Source: an uncultured Bacteroidales bacterium
Lineage (GTDB): Bacteria; Bacteroidota; Bacteroidia; Bacteroidales; Paludibacteraceae
Assembly (NCBI GenBank): GCA_946405045.1
Contig: CAMJFV010000153.1
Coordinates: forward strand, 1 to 5,582
DNA length: 5,582 nt
Direction of reading: 5' to 3'
In this document: positions 1 through 5,582 of the stretch, piece after piece
Numbering within the stretch: position 1 is the stretch's first letter
Layout: the number at the start of each line of letters is the position of its first letter
Program-made: the position numbers and the translations under genes
The notes under the pieces: generated by a model
What the model was told of the DNA's origin: nothing
Seen by the model: the letters and a program-made list of their open reading frames with translations, nothing else
Databases searched by the model: none

Positions 1-2
1 GA

Positions 3-641
3 CAGAACAGTATGGGACAGGATCAGGATGATATCCTTATCGCTCCATATTCGACGGTGCAGAAACGTATCTTGGCACAAAACCATCTCAACATGATCTA
101 CGCATCAGCCAAGAATGAGGATGTGTGCCAGCTTGCGACAGAAGAGATCGAGAAGATTCTTCGTACGACCCATGAACTTAGTCCGGAAGCCAGCAACGAT
201 TTTGAGGTGCGCACACAAGCAGAGATGTTGGAGATGATGTCGAGTGTGGTTGGCACAATCACGTCGCTACTTACAGCTACTGCCATCATATCCCTTATCG
301 TTGGAGGTATCGGAATCATGAATATCATGTATGTGACGGTGACTGAACGTACAAAAGAGATCGGATTGAGAATGGCTATCGGAGCCAAGGCAAGAGACGT
401 ATTGTGGCAATTCCTTATCGAGAGTGCTATGTTGAGCGTCGTTGGTGGAATCATCGGAATAATAGTTGGCATAATAGCCTCCTACGTCATAGCCCAAGTG
501 ATGGTATCACCGTTTGTGATAAGTGTCGGAGCCGTATTTATGGCATTCTTCGTGAGTGCGTTCATCGGAATTTTCTTCGGATGGCTACCTGCCAAGAAGG
601 CCGCAAAACTTGATCCTATCACAGCGTTGAGATATGAGTAA
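3..641 (+). CDS. MacB/FtsX-family ABC transporter permease, C-terminal part (5' end outside window)
   Basis: This is the C-terminal half of an inner-membrane permease of the MacB type, a family that couples a cytoplasmic ATPase to a periplasmic domain and, with a MacA-like adaptor and an outer-membrane channel, exports macrolides, peptides or other substrates. The reading frame is open from base 3, and the ATG at 12 is internal because the preceding codons read Q-N-S into the family motif GQDQDD. Counting from that Met, residues 1-70 are the end of the periplasmic core domain. Three hydrophobic segments follow at about 79-108, 138-163 and 167-191. The hallmark GGIGIMNIMYVTVTERTKEI, then GLRMAIGA, links the first two, and the protein ends LDPITALRYE, the usual family ending. 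The ATPase domain, if fused, lies upstream. The substrate cannot be told from this fragment. A LolC/E-like or other FtsX permease is possible, but the MacB subtype fits best. Confidence 0.93.
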   Translation, partial: QNSMGQDQDDILIAPYSTVQKRILAQNHLNMIYASAKNEDVCQLATEEIEKILRTTHELSPEASNDFEVRTQAEMLEMMSSVVGTITSLLTATAIISLIVGGIGIMNIMYVTVTERTKEIGLRMAIGAKARDVLWQFLIESAMLSVVGGIIGIIVGIIASYVIAQVMVSPFVISVGAVFMAFFVSAFIGIFFGWLPAKKAAKLDPITALRYE

Positions 642-795
642 TGACAAAATGATGAGTGCAAAATCATAAATGACAAATTCATTAAAACATTTCACACAGA
701 AATAAATCAGGGGGCATCAAAATGTCCCCTGACTTGTGAAATATTATTACGACATCTCCATCTGACATTTGTGAAGATTTGAATAGCGAAAAATT
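642..795 (+). other. Intergenic spacer between permease and HEAT gene
   Basis: This 154-bp AT-rich spacer has no credible ORF. Besides the hairpin it holds two copies of AATGACAAA (near 640-648 and 669-677). TTTG elements at 768-771 and 778-781 resemble the 3' half of the Bacteroidetes -7 box (TAnnTTTG), but neither has a complete box or a TTG at the usual distance upstream. A promoter for the HEAT gene is expected here because of the hairpin, but I cannot place it. Confidence 0.5.
707..732 (+). terminator. Strong hairpin after the permease gene, probable terminator
   Basis: An 11-bp stem (TCAGGGGGCAT paired with ATGTCCCCTGA, one G-U pair) closes on a 4-base CAAA loop. It starts 65 bases after the permease stop and ends 63 bases before the next start, so it most likely ends the permease transcript and separates it from the HEAT gene. 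The + strand after the stem (CTTGTGAAATATT) has no good T-run. On the - strand the stem is followed by TTTATTTCTG, so it may work better in that direction. A leader or processing hairpin is the alternative. Confidence 0.55.
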
Positions 796-1395
796 ATGAC
801 AGATTCAGAATTGTACAAAAGTCTCAGTGCACTGACGAAAAATAAAAGCGTATGGGAAGAGCAGATTCCATACGTAGAATCATTATTGTCGGCTGATTCA
901 GTGAAAATCAAGTCGAAAGCATTGTGGATGCTCGGTGAGATGGGACTTGCATTCCCTTCGTCGATCAAAAATAGTGTAGATGCCATTGCCTCTTTCCGCA
1001 ACAGCACAGAGCCTATTCTACGGGAACGTGCCATCAATGCTCTCGGCAGAATCGGACGGGGATGTTTCAATTCCGTCGAGCCATATTGGAATGATCTTTT
1101 CCGTTTTGCTCACGATGAAGATGCAAGCGTCAGACTGGCTTTCATCTGGGCGTCGGAAAATATCGCCACCAACACTCCCGATCCCTACAAGGATCACATG
1201 CCACTGTTTGCAGAATTGCTTCACGACAGCGACGACCGAGTAAGGATGGAAGCTCCAGAAATATTCCGTGTCCTCGGGAAACGCAAACCTGATTTTGTCA
1301 AACCATACATTGAGCGACTACGAAACATCGCCGAAACAGACAGCAACCGTGTGGTGAAGATCCATTGCCAGGGAGCGATACGTGCAGCAAAATAG
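796..1395 (+). CDS. HEAT-repeat protein of unknown function
   Basis: This is a 199-residue, probably cytoplasmic all-helical protein with no signal peptide or membrane segment. It is built of about four or five HEAT-like helical pairs. The clearest are at residues 34-63 (VKIKSKALWMLGEMG), 73-98 (ILRERAINALGRIGRG), 106-128 (DEDASVRLAFIWASENIA) and 143-172 (DSDDRVRMEAPEIFRVLGKR). Each has the D-x-VR or L-R followed by the A-L-G pattern of these repeats. The end (VVKIHCQGAIRAAK) looks like one more. HEAT stacks usually act as protein- or nucleic-acid-binding scaffolds, and some bacterial members (AlkC/AlkD) bind damaged DNA. The Trp residues (20, 44, 98, 118) are too few to argue for a DNA glycosylase. 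The start at 796 gives a natural amphipathic N-terminus; the upstream GCGAAAAATT has no clear Shine-Dalgarno, as is normal in Bacteroidetes. Spacing and the preceding hairpin suggest its own transcript. The fold is fairly sure; the role is unknown. Confidence 0.82.
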   Translation: MTDSELYKSLSALTKNKSVWEEQIPYVESLLSADSVKIKSKALWMLGEMGLAFPSSIKNSVDAIASFRNSTEPILRERAINALGRIGRGCFNSVEPYWNDLFRFAHDEDASVRLAFIWASENIATNTPDPYKDHMPLFAELLHDSDDRVRMEAPEIFRVLGKRKPDFVKPYIERLRNIAETDSNRVVKIHCQGAIRAAK

Positions 1396-1409
1396 AGTTT
1401 TTAGAAGTC

Positions 1410-1436
1410 GTTCAAAATTTTTCAATAAAATTGAAC
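1410..1436 (+). terminator. Weak AT-rich dyad after the HEAT gene
   Basis: GTTCAA at 1410-1415 is the exact inverse of TTGAAC at 1431-1436. An inner TTTT/AAAA pairing extends the stem, with a two-base bulge on the left arm and a TCAAT loop. It starts 15 bases after the HEAT stop codon, the usual place for a terminator, but the stem is AT-rich and no T-run follows. It could equally be an operator-like dyad, or chance in an AT-rich stretch. Confidence 0.28.
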
Positions 1437-1478
1437 ATATTCTTAGAATTTGTCGCAATTTCTTGGTTCGTTGATTTT

Positions 1479-1506
1479 TTTGAACTATTTTCCAGCGTCT
1501 AGTTTG
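1479..1506 (+). promoter_or_regulatory. Candidate Bacteroidetes-type promoter for the arabinofuranosidase gene
   Basis: TTTG at 1479-1482 could serve as the -33 element and TAGTTTG at 1500-1506 as a -7 element. The match is imperfect: the -7 box has one base rather than two between TA and TTTG, and the 17-base gap is slightly shorter than the usual 19-21. Transcription would start near 1512, leaving a leader of about 15-20 bases. This is the best candidate seen, but it is weak. Confidence 0.22.
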
Positions 1507-1528
1507 ACAAAGCTCTAAATATAACATA

Positions 1529-1618
1529 ATGACACATTCTATTACAAAAATCACAACTGCAGGACACCGACTCATGATCCTGTTTCTTCTTGCAGTCGGC
1601 ATCACATCCGTGCAAGCC
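1529..1618 (+). other. Signal peptide coding segment of the arabinofuranosidase
   Basis: Residues 1-30 have a basic N-region (K7, H13, R14), a hydrophobic core from about 16 to 25 and a V-Q-A cleavage site before Q31, matching Sec signal peptidase I substrates. The mature enzyme would start QIELNFN. It would be periplasmic unless the C-terminal tail directs it further. Confidence 0.88.
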
Positions 1619-4600
1619 CAGATAGAACTCAATTTCAATCTCAACAACCGTGGAGATCTCGTCACGGAAGATCATTATGGCATTTTCTATGAAGAGATAA
1701 ATCATGCAGGAGACGGTGGGCTCTACGCCGAGCTGGTTCGCAACCGTTCTTTCGAAGAAGACATGGATAAGCCTATGAGTTGGAGCACTGTGGGCAATGC
1801 AGAGATGAGTCTGACGGCAGACAAAATGCTCAACGCTGTTCAGTTGCGATCACTGAAAGTCAACATGAAATCCGCCAATACAGGTGTACGCAACGAAGGT
1901 TACTGGGGAATCAATATCGTCGCCGGACGCGAATACGATCTTTCTTTCTGGCTCCGTGCCGAAGATAGCTACGACGGCAATATCGTCGCAGAGCTGCAAA
2001 ATGCCAATGGACAAAATTTAGGAAGCACTACCATCAACGTCAAGGCCACACAAGAATGGAAGAAATACACTGTCAAATTCAAAGCAATAGGTGCGGATGC
2101 CCATGGTTATCTGGCTTTGAAAGGCGACAAAAAAGGAATAATTTATTTGGACGTTGTCAGTCTGTTTCCTCCCACATTCAAAGGACGCAAAAACGGTTGT
2201 CGTCCCGACTTGGCTCAGATGTTAGCCGACATGCATCCCCGTTTCATGCGTTTCCCAGGAGGCTGCTACATAGAAGGATCATGGGGCGACGGATTCACCA
2301 ACCGTTTTGAATGGAAGAAGACTGTCGGACCAATCGAGGAACGTCCGGGACATATCAACCGCAACTGGAAGTACAAAGTGACTGACGGACAGGGCTACCA
2401 CGAATATCTCGAACTGGCGGAAGACCTCGGTGCCAACGCCATGTTTGTGGTGAACATCGGTATCGGACACGATTGGAAGGTAGATGAAAACGATATTGAT
2501 CCGTTCATTCAGGAGGCACTCGACGCCATCGAGTATGCCAACGGAGGCACAGAGACATTCTATGGACGTATGCGTGCACAGAACGGCCATCCCGAACCTT
2601 TCAACCTGAAATGCTTGGAGATCGGCAACGAGCAGGAGTTTATGCTCAACCGAGACGACTACATGAAACGCTACATGCAGTTCTACAACGCCATCAAAAC
2701 TCGTTGGCCCGACCTGCATCTCATCGCTAACAGCTACTGGTTCGACGACATCACAGAGCCCGTGGAACTGAAAGACGAGCACTACTACGACTCTCCAGAA
2801 TTCTTCATCAGTCAGTACGACCGTTACGACAACCAGTCCAAATCCACCACACATATATACGTGGGAGAATATGCCGTGACAAAAGACTATGGAACTCTCG
2901 GAAACATGAACGCAGCCATAGGCGAAGCAGTGTTTATGCAGGGGTGCGAGAACAACAGTGAAGCAGTCAGAATGATGAGCTACGCACCTATTTTCACCCA
3001 CGAAGACGACTTCAACTGGCGTCCAGACATGATCCGATTCAACAGTTCGATGAGCTACGGAACACCTTCATACTACGTCCAGAAAATGTTCTCAAACAAT
3101 ATAGGAAAACAAAACATCCACTGGACTGAGAAGGGCAACGGTGTCAACCTCGACTCGAACAAAAGCGCCATCGGCATCGGCACATGGTCTACCGCCGCCA
3201 CATTCACCAATTTTCAGGCGAAGATTACAAACGGCACCGTCATCTCAGGCAACAAGACTGCTTCCACCGACTGGAAAACATCAAATGGAACATGGAGCAT
3301 CAGCACCTCCTCTGGCTCCTTCACACAAACCAACGCATCACAAACAGATGTCCGTTGCGTGACGAGAAACTTATATGACCTGACTAACCTCGACATGACT
3401 GTTCATGCCACGAAACAAAGCGGTTCGGAAGGATTCCTCATCATCTTCAACTACATCGACGAAAACAACTATGCATGGCTCAATCTTGGAGGATGGGGCA
3501 ATACCAAACACGCCGTGGAGCAATGCCAAAACGGATTTAAAAGCGTCCTTGGAGAAAAAGCAGGATCACTCACCACAGGCAAGGAATATACAATCCGTAT
3601 CTTAAAGGAAGGTCAAAATGTGCGCTGCTATCTCAACGGTGAAGTCATCATCAACGCCAAACTCCGTGCATACGGAAACCGCACCGTCTACACATCAGCC
3701 AGCATCGACGATGAGACCGGCATGACGTACATAAAAGTTGTCAACCCTACAAATTCATCTAAGGATGTAGCTCTCGTCCTATCAGGCGGTCAAGCCAAGA
3801 CAGCTGAAGCAGAGATACTCTCCGCAGCCAAAGGCACAGATGAGAACACAACGGCAAAACCAAAATATATCGTGCCACGCACTCAGCAACTGACCATCAA
3901 GGATGATGGCACGATAGTTTACGAATGTCCAGCCTATTCTGTAGGTGTGATACGTGTGCATGTCGACAATGTCACGCCACCTCAACCAGAGCCACTGCCT
4001 AATCCTGTCCTCAGTTTTAGCTTTGAAGACGGGAAACCGACAGACGATAGCGGCACATATACCGGCGACCTTGCTGGAAAGGCATCCATCATCACCCTTG
4101 ATGACGGCAACCATGTGCTCGCCACAGGTGTAAAGGGTGAAGGCAGTTATTTGAATATACCTATATCTGCAGCCAAACATGCTCTTGGCACTGCAGACGA
4201 CTACACAGTGAGCATCAATATGCTGCAACGTATAGGAAACAACACCGGCAAATTCTGCTGGGCTTACTCATTAGAACATGGCACCGACCAGTATATAGGG
4301 CTCGTCAACACTGGAGGCAACAGCGACTGGTACTACGAGATCAAGAATGAAAACACAGAAGGTGTGCACTCCTACTCTGGTCTCAGCGTCGGCGATTGGC
4401 ACAACGTCACCTACACACAGCAGGGCAACGTCGGACGCATCTATGTTGACGGTCACCTCAAAAACGAGATAAACGTGAAACAGAAGCCATCGTCGTTTAT
4501 CAACGACATCACACGTTTCACCATCGGACACTCTCCATTCACCTCCGACGCCATCATGGAGAACGCACTGTTCGACAACTTTCTCATCTTCGACTCTGCA

Positions 4601-5557
4601 CTCTCTCCAGATCAAGTGATGGAGATAGGACGACGTGCGACGGCAATGCAGTACACCGACCGTTTAGAAAATCCGGATGCAGAACGTCAGGCATTAAAGA
4701 ACTTAGTGAAGGAAGTAAAAAACTACGTCAACGAGACCAAGGACAATGAGCTCAAGCAAGCCTATACCACAGCGACTCGTGCTCTCAACTCGACTAGTGC
4801 CTCTACGGTCAGCAGTGCATACGTAGCTTTGACAGAAGCTGTGGCAAATTATAAGCAGAGCCAATTGAGACTTGCGCAGAACGGTCAGCCAGCCGACCTC
4901 ACCTGCCTTATCACCAACAGCTCTTTCACACGCTACAACGTGGGATGGCAGGGTGCTGATCTCAGCGTCGCCTACAATAGTTATGCCAACGAGACAGCGG
5001 AACAGTTTTCACGTCCATTTGACATTTGGCAGGAGATCACTGGACTTCCAGCAGGCGTCTACACCATCAGATGTAAAGCTTTCTACAGAGCAGGGTCAAT
5101 CAGTGCGGGCTATCAAGCATGGCAGGACAACGCAACGTCGACTCGCAACGCGCAACTCTATGCAAACGATGTCGCCACTCCGCTGCCAAATCTGTTCAGT
5201 TCGTCCGCCTACACATACAACCCATACACATACCCTGATAATCTCACCCAGGCATCCTCCGCACTCAACGACGCGAACGCTTACACTCCCGTCTCTGTAA
5301 GCATTAAAATCGACGAGGGGGAGACGTTGCGACTGGGAATACGCAAACAGTCCACTATATCCGCAGACTGGGTGGCATACGACAATTTCCAACTCTTCTA
5401 CGTGGAAAATCTTACAGACGTCAAAAATATCAGCGTCGAGCATACCAGCGACGACGTCTATGATATTCAAGGCCGTCTCGTCCGCAAGAATTCCAATCTG
5501 ACAGGTATACCAAAAGGAGTGTATATCATCAACGGAAACAAAATAATGGTAAAATAA
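1529..5557 (+). CDS. Secreted multi-domain GH51 alpha-L-arabinofuranosidase
   Basis: Retaining glycosidase predicted to release terminal L-arabinofuranose from plant polymers such as arabinoxylan or arabinan. Residues 1-30 are a signal peptide (hydrophobic ILFLLAVGI, cleavage after VQA); no lipobox Cys is present, so it is not a lipoprotein. HYGIFYEEINHAGDGGLYAE (49-68) opens the GH51 fold. A CBM4/9-like sandwich spans about 83-214. The barrel spans about 218-520, with RFPGG (241-245), acid/base Glu368 in EIGNE, nucleophile Glu447 in YVGEYA, and FNSSMSYGTPSYYVQKMF (504-521). The C-terminal sandwich resumes at 713-812 after about 165 inserted residues (546-712). Then come a LamG-like domain (823-1037), a FIVAR-like helical spacer (1046-1112), a galactose-binding-like domain (1121-1293) and a sorting-like tail (1294-1342). 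Typical GH51 enzymes have about 500-660 residues, so this is about double. The 1529 start gives the complete signal peptide; Met16 would remove its basic part. Family and activity class are secure; the exact substrate is not. No SusC/SusD pair is in view. Confidence 0.95.
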   Translation: MTHSITKITTAGHRLMILFLLAVGITSVQAQIELNFNLNNRGDLVTEDHYGIFYEEINHAGDGGLYAELVRNRSFEEDMDKPMSWSTVGNAEMSLTADKMLNAVQLRSLKVNMKSANTGVRNEGYWGINIVAGREYDLSFWLRAEDSYDGNIVAELQNANGQNLGSTTINVKATQEWKKYTVKFKAIGADAHGYLALKGDKKGIIYLDVVSLFPPTFKGRKNGCRPDLAQMLADMHPRFMRFPGGCYIEGSWGDGFTNRFEWKKTVGPIEERPGHINRNWKYKVTDGQGYHEYLELAEDLGANAMFVVNIGIGHDWKVDENDIDPFIQEALDAIEYANGGTETFYGRMRAQNGHPEPFNLKCLEIGNEQEFMLNRDDYMKRYMQFYNAIKTRWPDLHLIANSYWFDDITEPVELKDEHYYDSPEFFISQYDRYDNQSKSTTHIYVGEYAVTKDYGTLGNMNAAIGEAVFMQGCENNSEAVRMMSYAPIFTHEDDFNWRPDMIRFNSSMSYGTPSYYVQKMFSNNIGKQNIHWTEKGNGVNLDSNKSAIGIGTWSTAATFTNFQAKITNGTVISGNKTASTDWKTSNGTWSISTSSGSFTQTNASQTDVRCVTRNLYDLTNLDMTVHATKQSGSEGFLIIFNYIDENNYAWLNLGGWGNTKHAVEQCQNGFKSVLGEKAGSLTTGKEYTIRILKEGQNVRCYLNGEVIINAKLRAYGNRTVYTSASIDDETGMTYIKVVNPTNSSKDVALVLSGGQAKTAEAEILSAAKGTDENTTAKPKYIVPRTQQLTIKDDGTIVYECPAYSVGVIRVHVDNVTPPQPEPLPNPVLSFSFEDGKPTDDSGTYTGDLAGKASIITLDDGNHVLATGVKGEGSYLNIPISAAKHALGTADDYTVSINMLQRIGNNTGKFCWAYSLEHGTDQYIGLVNTGGNSDWYYEIKNENTEGVHSYSGLSVGDWHNVTYTQQGNVGRIYVDGHLKNEINVKQKPSSFINDITRFTIGHSPFTSDAIMENALFDNFLIFDSALSPDQVMEIGRRATAMQYTDRLENPDAERQALKNLVKEVKNYVNETKDNELKQAYTTATRALNSTSASTVSSAYVALTEAVANYKQSQLRLAQNGQPADLTCLITNSSFTRYNVGWQGADLSVAYNSYANETAEQFSRPFDIWQEITGLPAGVYTIRCKAFYRAGSISAGYQAWQDNATSTRNAQLYANDVATPLPNLFSSSAYTYNPYTYPDNLTQASSALNDANAYTPVSVSIKIDEGETLRLGIRKQSTISADWVAYDNFQLFYVENLTDVKNISVEHTSDDVYDIQGRLVRKNSNLTGIPKGVYIINGNKIMVK
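3164..3664 (+). other. Inserted concanavalin/DUF1080-like domain splitting the GH51 C-terminal sandwich
   Basis: Residues 546-712 lie between the GH51 segment ending SNNIGKQNIHWTEKGNGV and the segment starting RAYGNRTVYTSASIDDETG, which together would form the usual alpha-L-arabinofuranosidase C-terminal sandwich. The inserted part has jelly-roll features: the TDWKTSNGTWSI start, GFLIIFNYIDENNYAWLNLG, and GKEYTIRILKEGQNVRCYLN, the 'measure, embed, copy the ligand-facing strand' pattern of DUF1080 and LamG-like folds. It probably binds glycan or extends the substrate cleft. The fold call is by pattern only. Confidence 0.6.
3995..4639 (+). other. LamG-like concanavalin domain
   Basis: Residues 823-1037 follow a proline-rich linker (PPQPEPLPNP). 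They show the Laminin_G_3 pattern: LSFSFEDG start, DYTVSINMLQR, a central SVGDWHNVTYTQQGN, then GRIYVDGHLKNE, and the closing ALFDNFLIFDSALSPDQVMEI. Such domains are common accessory modules in Bacteroidetes glycosidases and are thought to bind glycans or act as spacers. Confidence 0.85.
4889..5407 (+). other. Galactose-binding-like beta-sandwich near the C-terminus
   Basis: Residues 1121-1293 have the layout of a non-catalytic module often found in Prevotella and Bacteroides secreted enzymes. It starts LITNSSFTRYNVGWQG, continues IWQEITGLPAGVYTIRCKAF and AQLYANDVATPLPN, and closes ETLRLGIRKQ...WVAYDNFQLFYVEN. It probably binds carbohydrate or the cell surface; ligand unknown. It is preceded by a FIVAR-like helical spacer (residues 1046-1112). 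Confidence 0.65.
5408..5554 (+). other. C-terminal sorting-like tail
   Basis: Residues 1294-1342 carry DVYDIQGRLVRK, then GIPKGVYIINGNKIMVK at the very end. This matches the short beta-rich tail found on many Bacteroidetes exported proteins, which resembles the C-terminal domain recognised by the type IX (Por) secretion system. Export by that system is inference, since no Por genes are in view. Confidence 0.6.
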
Positions 5558-5582
5558 TGTATACTTCCCTCTACTCCACCCC

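Larger units (their letters stand above)
1396..1528 (+). other. AT-rich intergenic region upstream of the arabinofuranosidase gene
   Basis: This 133-bp spacer has no ORF that looks real. It is strongly T-rich on the + strand and holds an imperfect dyad at 1410-1436, TTAGAA at 1401-1406 and 1443-1448, and TTGAAC at 1431-1436 and 1480-1485. It must hold the leader, and probably the promoter, of the arabinofuranosidase gene. No Shine-Dalgarno is seen before the ATG at 1529 (CTAAATATAACATA), as is common in Bacteroidetes. Confidence 0.5.

Noticed and set aside
640..677. Two AATGACAAA copies after the permease stop as a possible repeat element or small ORF
   Set aside because: The copies are only nine bases long in AT-rich sequence, and the ATG at 641 meets a stop after three codons. 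No mobile-element ends or target duplication are visible.
1504..1525. TTGACA followed by TATAAC, resembling a sigma-70 promoter
   Set aside because: The spacing is only 10 bases instead of about 17, and Bacteroidetes use a different promoter consensus.
2279..3001. Long 240-codon open frame on the - strand
   Set aside because: It lies wholly opposite the catalytic domain of the GH51 gene, where motifs on the + strand are unmistakable. Its translation is a Val/Phe/His-rich string with no recognisable domain, as expected for a shadow frame.
3782..4228. 148-codon - strand frame and other antisense frames at 4271-4615 and 5096-5470
   Set aside because: All are antisense to well-supported domains of the same large gene and have unusual Cys- and Val-rich composition with no motif.
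4872..5300. 142-codon + strand frame inside the large gene
   Set aside because: It overlaps the galactose-binding-like module in another frame. Its Thr/Ser/Arg/His-rich translation looks like a frame-shifted reading rather than a protein.
1..5582. CRISPR arrays, tRNA or rRNA genes, insertion sequences, phage or defence genes
   Set aside because: None was seen. There are no regularly spaced repeats, no tRNA-like cloverleaf, no transposase motifs, and the coding space is fully explained by the three genes.

Overview
The window looks like a piece of a Bacteroidetes chromosome, most likely Prevotella or a close gut or rumen relative. The grounds are moderate GC with AT-rich spacers, start codons without clear Shine-Dalgarno sequences, a MacB-type exporter permease, and a large secreted multi-domain glycosidase ending in the 'YDIQGR...GVYIINGNK' tail common in that group. 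This assignment is inference; no rRNA or marker gene is present.

Three genes lie on the + strand. (1) Positions 3-641 are the 3' end of a MacB/FtsX-family ABC transporter permease, cut by the left edge. A 154-bp spacer (642-795) follows and contains a strong 11-bp hairpin at 707-732. (2) Positions 796-1395 encode a complete 199-residue HEAT-repeat protein of unknown role. A very AT-rich 133-bp spacer (1396-1528) follows, with a weak dyad and short direct repeats. (3) Positions 1529-5557 encode a complete 1342-residue exported alpha-L-arabinofuranosidase of glycoside hydrolase family 51 (GH51). It fills over 70% of the window. Only 25 bp remain after its stop.

The arabinofuranosidase is the main item. 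In order it has a signal peptide, a CBM4/9-like sandwich, a GH51 (beta/alpha)8 barrel with a GNE acid/base and a GEY nucleophile, a C-terminal beta-sandwich that appears split by about 165 inserted residues with a concanavalin-like look, a LamG-like domain, a FIVAR-like helical spacer, a galactose-binding-like sandwich and a C-terminal tail. It should release L-arabinofuranose from arabinoxylan, arabinan or similar plant polysaccharides while staying bound to the polymer.

The three genes show no obvious shared pathway: export permease, scaffold-like protein, secreted plant-polymer enzyme. No SusC/SusD pair, regulator, mobile element, CRISPR array or RNA gene is visible. I do not see a clearly undescribed system; the unusual points are the enzyme's domain layout and the structured spacers.
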